A DNA stretch of 64,000 bases from contig JANCIK010000007.1 of NCBI GenBank assembly GCA_028532985.1, positions 186,001 to 250,000 on the forward strand. Reading direction: 5' to 3'. Numbering within the stretch: position 1 is the stretch's first letter; every line of letters starts with the position of its first letter. Below the pieces are notes generated by a model. It was given only the letters and a program-made list of their open reading frames with translations. It ran no database searches and was not told the DNA's origin. The position numbers and the translations under genes are program-made. Of the stretch, positions 49,746 to 60,252 are shown piece after piece. This DNA is from Stropharia rugosoannulata (lineage: Eukaryota > Basidiomycota > Agaricomycetes > Agaricales > Strophariaceae).

Positions 49746-50262
49746 TGCTGGCTCCTCCGTGTGGAGTTTTGCGAATAGTTCGATTGATTGTTCTTTCTGT
49801 TTGTCACTGAAATATTTGATGGGTGAATAAGATTAGAACGGTGCCGATGGAGGGACATACGTACTCGGACAAGAAGTCACACCCGAGAGGGTACCAGTTT
49901 GCCGTTCCGACGACTTCCCCGTCGTCATTGAGTGCCACGTACAGTTGGCCACCTACAACCCCAGCGCGGACCATTGTCAGGTTTGTGAGCTCCATGAGGT
50001 CGTCACGACCGGCTACTGCTGCTCTCGTGAGGGCATCTGTTTTATTCGAATGTGAGTACTTGAAGTTGTACTTATATCAATGCATGGTTCCTCTGCTCTC
50101 CCACCGTTGCATACCATGTTTGAATGCCTTGAGCAAAACACTGAGGGCGCCCATGACCTTCGGATCTGCAACTATTTAATTCCTTGATCTTGTATCAGTC
50201 AATTTGTGAATACCTTGTAAGTCATCCAACCGGACAATGGTATAAGAGTTTCGTGGATTCAT
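49217..50262 (-). CDS. GNAT-family N-acetyltransferase, copy 1
   Basis: Acetyl-CoA-dependent N-acetyltransferase of the GNAT superfamily; substrate unknown. Seven minus-strand exons keep phase: 50214-50262, 50115-50171, 49865-50036, 49722-49806, 49505-49663, 49391-49441, 49217-49333, giving 229 residues. Motif A, which binds the acetyl-CoA pyrophosphate, is clear: YSLYSLGVHPAYQGRGVGKL, with the Q-x-x-G-x-G turn. Strand GQLYVALNDDGEVVGTANW is the core beta sheet. A final FYKKLGYKDIASM is the usual motif B. The start MNPRNSYTIVRLDDLQ is shared in pattern with copy 2. The last two exons and part of exon 5 lie in the left arm of the inverted duplication. It is tandem with copy 2 (555 bp apart) and convergent with the unknown gene at 47460. 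Confidence 0.88.
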
Positions 50263-50817
50263 GTTGGCTCTACCAAGGGCTGTATGAAATTCAACTATTA
50301 TTCAGTATATTCGGCTTTATATTCTCCTTTCGTCATGCTACGGGTTTCACGATGCTCGAGCCCCATCAAGACCGGCGTTTCTTGTACCGCGTGTGAATAC
50401 AACGAACCTTGAGAAGATGTATTATGCAGCACAGTATGTAATAAGTAACTTCAGAGAAGGCTGGACCCAGCAGGGTCCGGTATGCTAGCGCAACTTTACT
50501 ACCGTTGACGAGCTTCCCTAACCTTTCCCAAAGCAATTATTGCAACAGGCATTTTATTGCAGGGAAACTCTTGTTATTTTCAGGCTCAAGCACTCAAAGA
50601 TTAAAAGTAACAGTGATTTGCTTCCTTACTGATTGTCCAACAAGTACACATGTACATATTGGACTTAGTTGGACTTAGTTTATTTTTGTTCTGAAGGCCA
50701 CCTAGTAGTAGGTGAGAGTTTGCACTCAGCACCTCACGCTCTTCTCTGAGAGTAAAATTGTAGGTAATATGCCTAGTATTTTACTGCAGCATAATCTACA
50801 TTTTTAATGTGTACCCT
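50263..50817. other. Intergenic between the GNAT copies
   Basis: The 130 bp before the copy-1 start (up to about 50400) resemble the DNA before the copy-2 start (53615-53750), including a conserved GGGTTTCA...CCCCATC block, so the promoter was duplicated with the gene. The rest shows nothing. Confidence 0.55.
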
Positions 50818-53614
50818 TTATTTTGATGGCACGATGTCTTCTGGACTCTTTACCATCAGGTGCCAAGGGAACCCTGGCGTACCAACCGGACCATCGACAT
50901 ATTTCGAGGCCTTCTTCTTGTATCCGAGCTTTGTGTAAATTGCGACCTAGATGTATAATGAATCAACGTGGACCAGGAAAATAAATTGTGAGTACTACAT
51001 TGCGATCTGCCTCCGCTTCAAGTATCGCCTTGACGTTTAGAGCTTTTGCCTTTGATGTTTTTTTTATGCCATTGAGCAGTTTGGTTGTAGCTTTACAGCA
51101 CAAAGTTTGCGTACCTGATTTTCTCCTGCCCTCATAAGCAGCTTGCCTACACCCCGACCTTGATACTCGGGAAGTACCCCTAGCGAATATAAAGAGTAGT
51201 TGTTAATCTTGACTTTCTCGCCCGGATAGGTGGCGATGTTGTCGTCGGCGAACTGGGCTAAGGCGGGACCAAACTAGGTATGCGGGTAAGCATCATTTAC
51301 GCTTTGAAGATTGATAATCATCGTATTCACCGTGGTGATCCACCACTCGTACAGTGCTGGCTCCTCCGACTGAATTTTCTCGAAGAGCTCGTTCATTCCT
51401 TGTTCTTTTTGTTTCTCGCTAGAATATTGCGTGGGTAAATAAGGTCGGTAGGTTTCTGCAGACTCCATATGATATACGTACTCCCCTAAGAAGTCAGCCC
51501 CTGGAGGGTACCAGTTTGCTGTTCCGACGACCACCCCGTCGTCATTGAGTGCGACATAAAATTGGCCACCAACAACTCCCGCACGGATCATAGACAGACA
51601 TGTAAGTTCCTTGAGGTCGTTCCGCCCGCCCACCATCGCTCTCGAGACCGTGTCTGTTTTATGAGGATGTAAGTGCTCGTTCAATGTTGACTATGCTTGC
51701 TCTGAATCCCATTCCAATGTAGAGATCTTTCTGAGCTTTTACATACCATGTTCAAACGCCTTGAGTAGGACATTGAGGGCGCCCATCACCTTTGGATCTG
51801 CAACTAATAAGCAATTCTTTGTATTCCCTGGCATCCATGCGACAGGGAGGAAAAGAGGATCCACTGAAAGTGGATATGATTGGGCATGCCTCTGGGCTAT
51901 GCACTGATGCCTGACTGCGACTCGACTGGTGCACACATTAGCACAGTCACTGTCAGTAAAGCTGCATTGACGCTGATGCTTAGTTGATGCTGCAAGCTGC
52001 ATTTAGTTGATGTGCTAAAGGTTTGCTGGAGGCGAGAGCAGGTTGGGCGAAAGCGCGGAGCGCTTCCCGACCCGAGGAGCGGTCCCTACCCCGGGGGGCA
52101 AGGCGAGCTGCGATACCCACATTGTAGGAGTTCGACGACGCAACGCGAGAGCCTTGTTACCCAAAATTTAGGAGGCGGACCAGAGATTTCTGAACAGTTG
52201 GTATTTTCCTATTGACATTCAACCAGAGCAATGATGTTAGACTAAGAGTTGAAACACGAGAGAGAATGACTTATTGGTGGGGCTTAAGACGAGGTAACAT
52301 GTCAGGTGCGTGAAGCATTGTGAAAGATTGGCGTGACAGGTATTTGAGGCCTGAACTTAGAAGAATTGTCGAGTGATGCATAAGGCCTGTGTGAAGCATT
52401 GCCGAACCAGGTAAGTTACGATACAAGAAGCATTATTAATTGATGCATGAAGCATGAAGCATTGTCGAAAGATACATGAGCGATAGTCTAAGAAGCATTA
52501 CCGATTGACGCATCATGTATGAAGCATTGTTGAAACCGGGGTGAAGCATTGTCGGGAGACGCACTGCTGGGTGCAGCATTGTCGGGAGACGCCTTGTCAA
52601 GTGAAGCATTGTCGAGTGAAGCATTGTCGTATGAAGCATTGTCGAGTGAAGCATTGTCGTATGAAGCATTGTCGGGTGAAGCATTGTCGAGTGAAGCATT
52701 GTCGTATGAAGCATTGTCGGGTGAAGCATTGTCGTATGGCGTATGAAGCATTATCGGTCCTCGGGTGATGCATTGTTGTCTCTCAGGTGACGTGCGAAGC
52801 ATGGTGGATTGTTGAATAGGCGGAAGAAAGGTGGATGATGCCACCGTTCATATCATAGGGCCACATATATGCGGTACGCGATAATAGTGATATCGAGGAG
52901 AAAGACATTAAAACTATGGTTGTGAATTTAGCCAGAATTTACTGACCTTATGAGCAGTTGAAACCGATCCGAAAAATTCCATGAAGTACAGTATCAGCTG
53001 ACGGCTACGCTTTCCTGGTTTTCCGACGTGACGCAGAAGCGAAGCGGTGACAACTTGGTGATGTTACGACAGTTATAAACGGCGACGCAGAAGTGAATAG
53101 GTATTGACGCCATGTGGAGCAGGATAAGTTGATCGATTTTCTCGCCTGAATACTGACTGAAGCTGGCCGTGGCCCTGCCGTAGCCAGATGTGTTTGTCGC
53201 AAGCCTGAAGTCGCTTGGTTCTGATCCGGAGGGGATTATGTGGTGCAGCACGGTGCAGCATGGTCAAGTCATGAAAGCTGATGAGCCTGCTTCTGATGCG
53301 GTCTTCCTTGCGAGCTCCAGGTGGCAGGATGTATGGATTGCAGAAAAGAAAAAGAAAACAAAGTCTCGAATAGAGACGCACAAAGACGGCCTTTGCGTGG
53401 GCGACGCGTGAAGGCGGTCGTCGACCGTTGATGATGGTGAACTCGAAGGAGACGAGTCACGCATGTCACCCTACGGTCACACAAAGACACTATTCTATCC
53501 TCCGATCGTGCCTTACTACGGCGAGAATTCACTCTCTAGTCTTGTATCGGTTAATATTTACATACCTCTCAAATCATCCACGCGGACGATTGTATAAAAG
53601 CTTTGTTTATGCAT
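50818..53614 (-). CDS. GNAT-family N-acetyltransferase, copy 2, with a 1.76-kb first intron
   Basis: Tandem paralogue of copy 1. Exons (minus strand) 53566-53614, 51747-51803, 51482-51653, 51331-51418, 51115-51273, 50999-51049 and 50818-50946 keep phase to 234 residues, with exon sizes the same as, or within a few codons of, copy 1. Motif A is YSLYSLGVLPEYQGRGVGKL. Exon 1 encodes MHKQSFYTIVRVDDLR, matching copy 1 exon 1 in length (49 bp) and sequence. Intron 1 is 1762 bp against 42 bp in copy 1, because foreign DNA with a minisatellite is inserted there. If the insert is not spliced out, the gene may be reduced or silent; coding exons are otherwise intact. Confidence 0.82.
51818..53530. mobile_element. 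Insertion of about 1.7 kb in intron 1 of GNAT copy 2
   Basis: Comparison with copy 1 shows that only about 40 bp of intron 1 is ancestral. The extra DNA lies between CTAATAAGCAATTC on the left and ACTCTCTAGTCTTGTATCGG on the right. AATTC occurs at both borders and could be a 5-bp target duplication. No terminal inverted repeats and no protein gene were recognised. The insert has a GC-rich part (52030-52160), the 15-bp minisatellite (52541-52735) and a right part with no known content. It is either a non-autonomous mobile element or captured DNA. Confidence 0.5.
52541..52735 (+). repeat. 15-bp minisatellite, 13 units
   Basis: Unit GTGAAGCATTGTCGA with variants. Nine units at 52601-52735 are identical except for the first base (G or A) and the last base (A, T or G). 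Four more diverged units precede them. Scattered GAAGCATT copies extend from 52311 to 52800. Because 15 is a multiple of three, all frames look open in both directions. Confidence 0.93.
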
Positions 53615-54403
53615 TTTGGCATGCAGATGCAGAAGTGTATATGCAGTGGAATCTCCCTTTTTATATTCTCAATTTTATCACACCACGGGTTTCAGTCGCG
53701 AAGCTCGACAACCCCATCGAGACCAGCCCTTCCTGTACTACACGTGTAATTTATTGAAGAAGCCTTGCTAGATTATTAGAGCATTGATATTTCTAAGCTG
53801 GATAATGGAATCATTAATAATCCCCCAAGGCTCGGTAATACAGGGTCAGTTTGTGGAAGTCGATTATAAACCGTATTTCTTATGACGCCTGAACTCTTCT
53901 CTGGATAACTTTCGGCTGAAAGCTATTTAAGCCCTTTAGAGTTCTTGTTGATAGACGCTAGGAGATGCCACTATACCTGATGTTGTGTTCAATGGGCCGG
54001 GTGCTTGCATGGGCCCCTGCTTGTTCATTGCTTCAAGTTGTGCCCTCTAAGTAACGACGATTGTATTTGCACTGCAGGCGGCCGATCTTTTAATTTCCGC
54101 TGTAGGGTACAAGTTGAATCAACTGACAAGAGCTTTTATATGTATTATCGAGCGGGGCTGGGTTAAGTGTGTACAAAATTATCACTCAGAAAATTCCAAC
54201 ACAGATCCTGACTTGGGATGTCACTTCTTTAAAACTTACTAGACGGAGTACAAGGTACATTGTATTGGTGAAATACTTGCTTACCGTCATCCCGGGGCCG
54301 TCGTGATGTGGCTGTGCATGTGAGCGCAAATGTGGAGCAACTTTCTTCTGGTTCTGGAACGCTTTTGAACACTCTCATCTACATGCCCGGGTTTCTCTAA
54401 AAC
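53615..54403. other. Intergenic, divergent promoters of GNAT copy 2 and the lcb3-like gene
   Basis: The proximal 130 bp are the duplicated GNAT promoter. The remainder holds no recognised gene or repeat. Confidence 0.45.
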
Positions 54404-56490
54404 ATGAACGGAGCAAAGGGAAAAGGAGTAAAGTTCTCGCTGTCACTGCCGGGCTCTGAGGCATCCTCAAGGGCTTCGTCACCAGCGCCACCGGAACGAC
54501 ACGAAAAAGGACCCAATTTTGACGACTACGATGATGTTACCCCTGGACGCCAGGGCGTGGATGTGTATGATACGCACCTATCATGGTGGAGGGCGGGGCT
54601 ACGGAAAAAGCTGGTCAAGCTCGTTCAGTACGAGTCGGTCGTCATTGCGAAGATGCAGGTGAGTAGATGCACACTTATGCACGGGCCAATCCGTTTACCG
54701 TTTACTCTGCGCTTCTAGGACAAGATCAGGACGCCATGGCTAGATGCATACTTTGTGTACAGTTCGACGCTGGGCACCCATACCTTTTTTATGGCTATTA
54801 TTCCTACAATGTTTTTCTTTGGGTACCATGAGCTGGGCCGAGGGTGAGTACGTTGTTTCAGATATGGATGTTGTTGACAGGACATAATCCAGACTATTAA
54901 CTGTATTGGGGCTGGGGATATATGGTTCCTCAGTTATTAAGGATTTATTTTGTTCACCAAGACCATTTGCTCCCCCCGTCACCCGCTTGAGTGAGTACCT
55001 ACGCAGACTAGAGGGGACACACATTAAAGAGAACACCAGCAATTGGGAGCCATCATTTGGAATACGGATTCCCTTCTACGCATTCGACAAATAGCATCTC
55101 CATCGCCCTTCTCTTCTTTGCAGAGGTCCACCGGCTGGCAACAGTCCCCGTTTCATTCACCTCTGATTTGCTGGCGGATCCAACATACCAACCCTTCATT
55201 TCATCTTGGACATATATCGTGCTCAGCCTTATCCTCGTCATCTACACCTTCTCTGTGGTCTTTGGTCGTCTCTATACGGCAATGCACTCGTTTACGGACT
55301 GTCTGATGGGCGTGTTCTTGGGGACCGTCATCTGGTGGTGGCACACGAGCTGGGCAGGCGTCCCCGTCTTCATATCATCCACGAATCCCCTATATACCAC
55401 TCTCCAATATCTCGGCATGGGACTGCTTCACCCTTCCGGGACACTTGTTCTGTTCCTCGGGAAAGGCCTTGGAGCGGGGGAGGCCATCGAAGCCTGGATC
55501 AGGGCGGGAGGATGGGAGGTCCCCCTCATTCTGATCCCTCTCACTTTGTTCGCCGTCCACGTCCACCCGCAGCCCGTGGACGATTGTCCCTGCTTCGAAG
55601 ATGCGATTGCTATACTCAGCGCAGTCCTCGGTGCCCTTGTATCGAAATGGGCGTTGTGCTATAGCCACTTCGCGCTGGACAAGGTAGTCGTCATGCCGGG
55701 CAGCGGCTGGGTGCTCACTGCGGGAGAGTGGGTCCAGCATGAACGTGGCATGGACGATGTGCTCGTTTGGTGGTCGGTAGCCAGCCTTAAAATATTTTTC
55801 GGTATGTCTCTCTTGTCTCCGGGGTCTGGATGGGGCGGGGGACACTGACTTGCGGTCACACAGGAATTCTCGTGATTTTCACATGGCGTATCATTGCCAA
55901 GTCTGCGCTACACCTCATCCTCCCCCCGACCTTCCGTCTACTTGCGCGCGCCTTCCAGCTGCCCCATCGGCGGTTTTATACCCCTGCGACCCAATATAAG
56001 TCCGTGCCCTCTGAGTTCACCGCGAACGGCACGGGCGGGTTCGGTCTGCACCCTATACCCAGTGTTATTGATCTCCCTAGCTCTGCGGGGCTCAGTGTAG
56101 AAGTTGGAGGAATCGGGAGCGGCGTTGCTGGCTCGCAGACTATGCCCTATCAATACGCTCGGAACGGCATATCGGATCTTAAGAATCGTAACGGGGCGGG
56201 CAATGGTCAGGCAGCCTCGGTGAGTGCCACCGGTGGGAAAGAGGAGAATAATCGCGGTCCGGCGGGTGATAAGGAGCGTACGGGCAAGGATGGAACTCGC
56301 GAGGGTGTGAAGCATTACGATGCGGATGGTACGTTTGCTATTTCTGTGCCGATCGCTTATTAACGATATCTACTGTGGTTAAGTGTTAACGAAGGTGATT
56401 GTGTACGTTGGGATTGCAGTGCTTGCCACGGAAATGCTCCCTCTGGCATTCGACTTCTCAGGTTGGGGAGTCAGGTCTTGGGTCTCGTAG
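54404..56490 (+). CDS. Dihydrosphingosine-1-phosphate phosphatase (Lcb3/Ysr2 type, PAP2 family)
   Basis: ER membrane enzyme that dephosphorylates long-chain-base phosphates, feeding them back into ceramide synthesis. Exons 54404-54658, 54719-54843, 54893-54990, 55040-55801, 55864-56328 and 56384-56490 join in phase to 603 residues. All three phosphatase motifs are present: KDLFCSPRP (Lys143, Arg150, Pro151), PSTHS (171-175, His174) and GRLYTAMHSFTD (Arg236, His242 as nucleophile, Asp246). TIGSHHLEYGFPSTHS is typical of the sphingoid-phosphatase branch rather than of general lipid phosphatases. Several hydrophobic helices follow (WTYIVLSLILVIYTFSVVF and others). The tail, about 440-570, is Gly/Ser-rich and probably disordered, and a last short exon adds one more hydrophobic segment (VIVYVGIAVLATEMLPLAF). 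Confidence 0.92.
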
Positions 56491-57128
56491 CCAAACTTTT
56501 GTGCGCATCGGTTAATAATATGATTGGTATGTGATTGCCTACTATTCACTACTCGCCACAATTAGTGACACTTCTCACTTCAGGTCAGCTGTAATGTCAT
56601 GAAAGTAATTAATTCAGTTTTTGTCTTTCTAACTCTGGATGAATCGATGACGCCTAAGCGGCATCGACTTGACTTAGGCCGCTGATGACGCGGACTTTGG
56701 GCGAAACCCAGTCCTGGATACAATTTGATTAAGCCACTTTCCATTTGCACCATTGCATTCAAAGGTACCCTCTCAAAGCCTCTCGAGTCCCAACTACTAT
56801 CAATGTCCGTGTTTGCCCATTTGCATTTCCACCTGCTTCGGCGAGGCAGAAAGTGGCGAAAAGTGCAGCAGGATGCATACATGTAAATCCCAGATAGATA
56901 TGGCGAGACCAGGTCATTCTTGAGCACAGAGCATGGACCGTTGGACCTGTCCACACTTATAGGAGTACTCGAGATTTGGAAGCCCGAACATCATTAACAG
57001 ATATGGAAGAAATTAATGATTCGTAAAAAGTCGTAAATTGAGAACAAAACGAAAATGATACGAGTACAGAGGGAGTAGAAGTAGAAATTCCATCCGTGGA
57101 GGCGAAAAGAGTGTTGATCATAAAACTG
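56491..57128. other. Intergenic between convergent genes
   Basis: 3' regions of the lcb3-like gene and of the minus-strand gene at 57129. Nothing recognised. Confidence 0.45.
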
Positions 57129-58475
57129 TTACAAACCATCCCCAGTGTCCTCGTCATTTCCCCTCCGCGACAAAAAGACACCTATATCTCTGGTACGACT
57201 TGCACCACCACCAAAGCCTGTCGACGGGAACCCTCCACCGCCTCCTATACGTGTAGCAGGGAAAGCGCTTGCAGCTTCCTCGCCCTTCGTGAACTGCGTT
57301 GCCTGCTTGGACATATGGGCAGGCGGCGTGTCTACCACATCCTCGAGATCAAAGAAGCCCTGGCCATGCTCAATAGTGCTTGGACTCACGACCTGAGCCT
57401 CCTGCGAGAACGAGGGAGAGGCAGGCGATGGTAGGGAGGGTGATGCTGTTGCCGTAGAATGCGACCGCGAAGTGCGTGACGAGGACGATTTCGACTTGGC
57501 TTTTTTGTGCATCGGCTGAGCAGTGGGGTCGCCTAGTGGCGAGGGCGTATACCCTGGCGCCTGGGACTGCGATGTGGATGTGCGACTGCGAGAGCCTGAG
57601 CCAGCTGAACCTCCTGCGCCAGGCGCGATACGAGGGGCCCGGCGTGCGTACATCCCGCCGTCCAAGTCGGCAGCTGCATCTGCGTCGTCGTCGTCCACTG
57701 TCTGTGCCGCAGGCGCCTGGACGAAACGCCCAAAGTCGCCGCTCGCCGAGCCTGAGAACGCAGATCCAGAGCCCGAGTCCGACATAGGGCGAGAGGCATG
57801 ACGGTAGTCTGAAGTTCCGCCGCCGCTTCCCTGGAAGCCCTCGAATGCTTCCTCTCCACTGCCCTGTGCGGCCATAGCCTCTGCGAGGCGGCGCTGCTCG
57901 CGTTTTTCCCTCCGGCGCTGGCGCCTCTCCTCCTTCTCCTTCAGCCTCTGCGCTTCAGCTTCCGCTGCCTGGGCAGCGGCATTGGCCATTGCTCCTGGGG
58001 ACGACATGGCGGCGATAGCATCGGCATCCAGTGGTGCCGCATCCGAGTCGAATGTCATGGTCGTAGTGGGCGTTGATCCGCTTTGACGACTGGTATACAG
58101 CGCATCGTCGTCGTCCGCCGGGAGCTGGATCGGGGGTGGGGCAGGCCGTCCGAAGAGGTTGTAGCCAAAGAGCGTGATCCTGCGAGGGGCCCCGCTGGTG
58201 TCCTTGGCTCGGGCCTTTCGTTTCTTCTTCTTACCCCGTCGGGCGCGGCCAGGGTTGGAGTGAAGTGACAGCGTCTCCGCTTCCACGTCAGTGTCAGGAT
58301 CGGCGAGAAGGCCTTGTAGCTCGTCTGCCCGCGCGCGTGGTATTCGATTAATTGCTGCGTTGTGGGGTCCATTGTCTTCCTGGTCATCGCTTGTTCTCGC
58401 ACTAGGCTTCAAGCAGGGCAGACAGGAGCCAAAAGCGATATTGATTGTGTCCGACCACGAAAAGGGGGCCGCCAT
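57129..58475 (-). CDS. Unrecognised intronless protein, basic coiled segment, disordered tail
   Basis: A 448-residue frame without introns. I recognise no named domain. The N-terminus MAAPFSWSDTINIAFGSCLPCLK has two cysteines in SCLPC, which could be palmitoylated. Next comes RIPRARADELQGLLAD, a pattern that looks constrained, then a Lys/Arg-rich stretch (GKKKKRKARAKD, a possible nuclear signal), the motif RRITLFGYNLFGRP, a charged helix around residues 195-220 (EKEERRQRRREKREQRRL), and a long Ser/Gly/Ala-rich tail. Membrane-edge or nuclear location are both possible. The ordered N-terminal blocks and high coding quality make a real gene likely. Confidence 0.72.
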   Translation of the reverse strand: MAAPFSWSDTINIAFGSCLPCLKPSARTSDDQEDNGPHNAAINRIPRARADELQGLLADPDTDVEAETLSLHSNPGRARRGKKKKRKARAKDTSGAPRRITLFGYNLFGRPAPPPIQLPADDDDALYTSRQSGSTPTTTMTFDSDAAPLDADAIAAMSSPGAMANAAAQAAEAEAQRLKEKEERRQRRREKREQRRLAEAMAAQGSGEEAFEGFQGSGGGTSDYRHASRPMSDSGSGSAFSGSASGDFGRFVQAPAAQTVDDDDADAAADLDGGMYARRAPRIAPGAGGSAGSGSRSRTSTSQSQAPGYTPSPLGDPTAQPMHKKAKSKSSSSRTSRSHSTATASPSLPSPASPSFSQEAQVVSPSTIEHGQGFFDLEDVVDTPPAHMSKQATQFTKGEEAASAFPATRIGGGGGFPSTGFGGGASRTRDIGVFLSRRGNDEDTGDGL

Positions 58476-59344
58476 TGCACCTAGACGCTTTCGGACGACA
58501 GAACCTGGCTAGCCGCTTCTTGTGAAGACGGGGAGGAACAAGGAGGGAATGAGCTCCAGGGACGGGAAAAAGGAGTACGGAAATAAAGAAAGCACCTGAT
58601 TTCGAAATTCAGATGTTCAGTTGATCTTAAAAGTCCCGCGTTGTCAACAAAGTCGGAATGCCTGTCCACAAATTCGTATCTTGTATCCCTGAGGTATCCT
58701 GGAGCAGCCTGACACCGTAGGTACGTAGATTAAGCGTAGAAGTTGCGTACAATCCGACCAGCTGCGGCTGCATCCTTCATGCGAGTCACAGTTTCGTGGG
58801 TAATTGCCAATTGACATGCCGCTGATGCCGTGATGCCGTACCCCAACCCCTTCTGGCAGTCTCTACCAAGCCGCTACCATTCGCCATTTAATGAGGATTT
58901 AAAACGCACGGGATGATAGATGCTTGCAATCAACAATTGGGGGAAGGGGTAGTTGATAAAATAGAACCCGTTGCTTGACATGATTTTCAAGAAAAAATGA
59001 GTTTGACATGATGCGCTTAAGTGACGGCTCTCTATTAAAAGACATTAAGCTTTAAGTCTCGCAATATTCTCAGTCAATTCTCAGTGTAGTATTACTGAAG
59101 CCCTGAGAATGTGAATCATTGCTTAGAAGACCCATACAGGATTTCATAGCAAACATAAGTTGGGCGAAGTGGCCCGGGCATTGTTGTGGCAGTGATAATT
59201 GAAGGCATTCAGGTACTTGATTGACGACTCGAACTATGTAGTGTCCGCCACTATGCTGTCCTTGTACGTAACTGTAAGTCTGGTATGTGCGAGGTGCTGC
59301 CAAAGGTTAACTGTCATATCTAACCAAGTACTCTCTGACATTCC
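58476..59344. other. Intergenic, promoter of the 57129 gene up to the right repeat arm
   Basis: No gene recognised. A minus-strand frame at 59070-59303 has no family features. Confidence 0.4.
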
Positions 59345-59840
59345 ACTGGCAGTCCAATAATTCCAGTGGTTGATCACCACTGTAAATATGACAGTTATCA
59401 ATCTGCAATGAGGATGCTGCTTACCCGTATATCAAGTTTGATCCCGCTTTAGCTCAGTTCTCCGACAACAACATCGCTACTTATACAGGTGAGCAAGCCA
59501 AGATTAACAACGTTTTATACTCGCTACTAAGTGAACACCCCGTCGGGGTTTAGGCGAGTTTCTGATGAGGGTGGGGGAAGCGAAGGTACGAGAACCTCGT
59601 TCTTTACTCAGAGGTCCGGCCACTGTTTAAATAATATCAAACGCGTCAAAGGCAAGGCCGCAAATGTTAAGACAATACTTGAAACCGACTCTGATTGTTG
59701 TTTTTTTTTACCCGGTTTACATCAATTCACTAGTTCTTGTAGGTCAAGATTTACAAAAAGCTGGGATACATGGACATTTCATCAATGTATCTTAATGTTC
59801 CGCCTGCTACGCAAGGATTCCACTTGCATCTAATAGTAAA
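59345..59840 (+). pseudogene. GNAT acetyltransferase remnant (third copy)
   Basis: Degenerate plus-strand copy of the 3' half of the GNAT genes. The end of exon 4 (GATCACCACTGTAAATATGACAG) and the following intron are recognisable. Exon 5 begins like the intact copies but then loses sequence, frame and the acetyl-CoA loop, with stops. Exon 6 is present in shortened form. Exon 7 reads KLGY...ISSMYLN with the splice acceptor kept. There is no start or N-terminal half. It is part of the right arm of the inverted duplication. Confidence 0.8.
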
Positions 59841-60252
59841 AAGCCCAGAAGACATTGAATAGATTCTTCGAAATGATGTGCAAAGTAATATCTAGAAATT
59901 GTAGTACACATAGGGAATAGTACATATTGTTCGAAATGACATATTGTGTAGAATATAGCTTAAAATGTGTATAGAGACTTTTAAATGATTGAATAATATA
60001 TAAAATTTGGTACTCCAGAGCCTGGCGAAGTATGTGTGTTGGCGATGGAAAGGATACCCGGAGGACGCCGGGAGCCGAGATGCCGGCCGGATCACTAGTA
60101 GTCACGATCTAAACACGAGATGTACACGATCCGCGATTACTATTTTTCTATCGTCACGATATCGATGGACTTACTTTCGACTTCGCATCCATCCAGACTC
60201 CATGCTATCACTTTTGGACGACAATCCTCTGTCGAAAGCGATCCGGCGATGG

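Noticed and set aside
52030..52110. tRNA-like gene
   Set aside because: No cloverleaf could be drawn by eye, and the loose B-box match lacks an A box at the right spacing.
52541..52735. CRISPR-like array
   Set aside because: Units are 15 bp, contiguous and without spacers, and the genome is eukaryotic.
52436..52844. Long open frames on both strands encoding 5-residue repeats (DNASY, EALSS, HCRVK)
   Set aside because: They follow from a 15-bp tandem repeat without stops; no start context, and all frames are equally open.
59070..59303. 77-codon minus-strand frame near the right arm
   Set aside because: No conservation with the left arm and no recognisable content.
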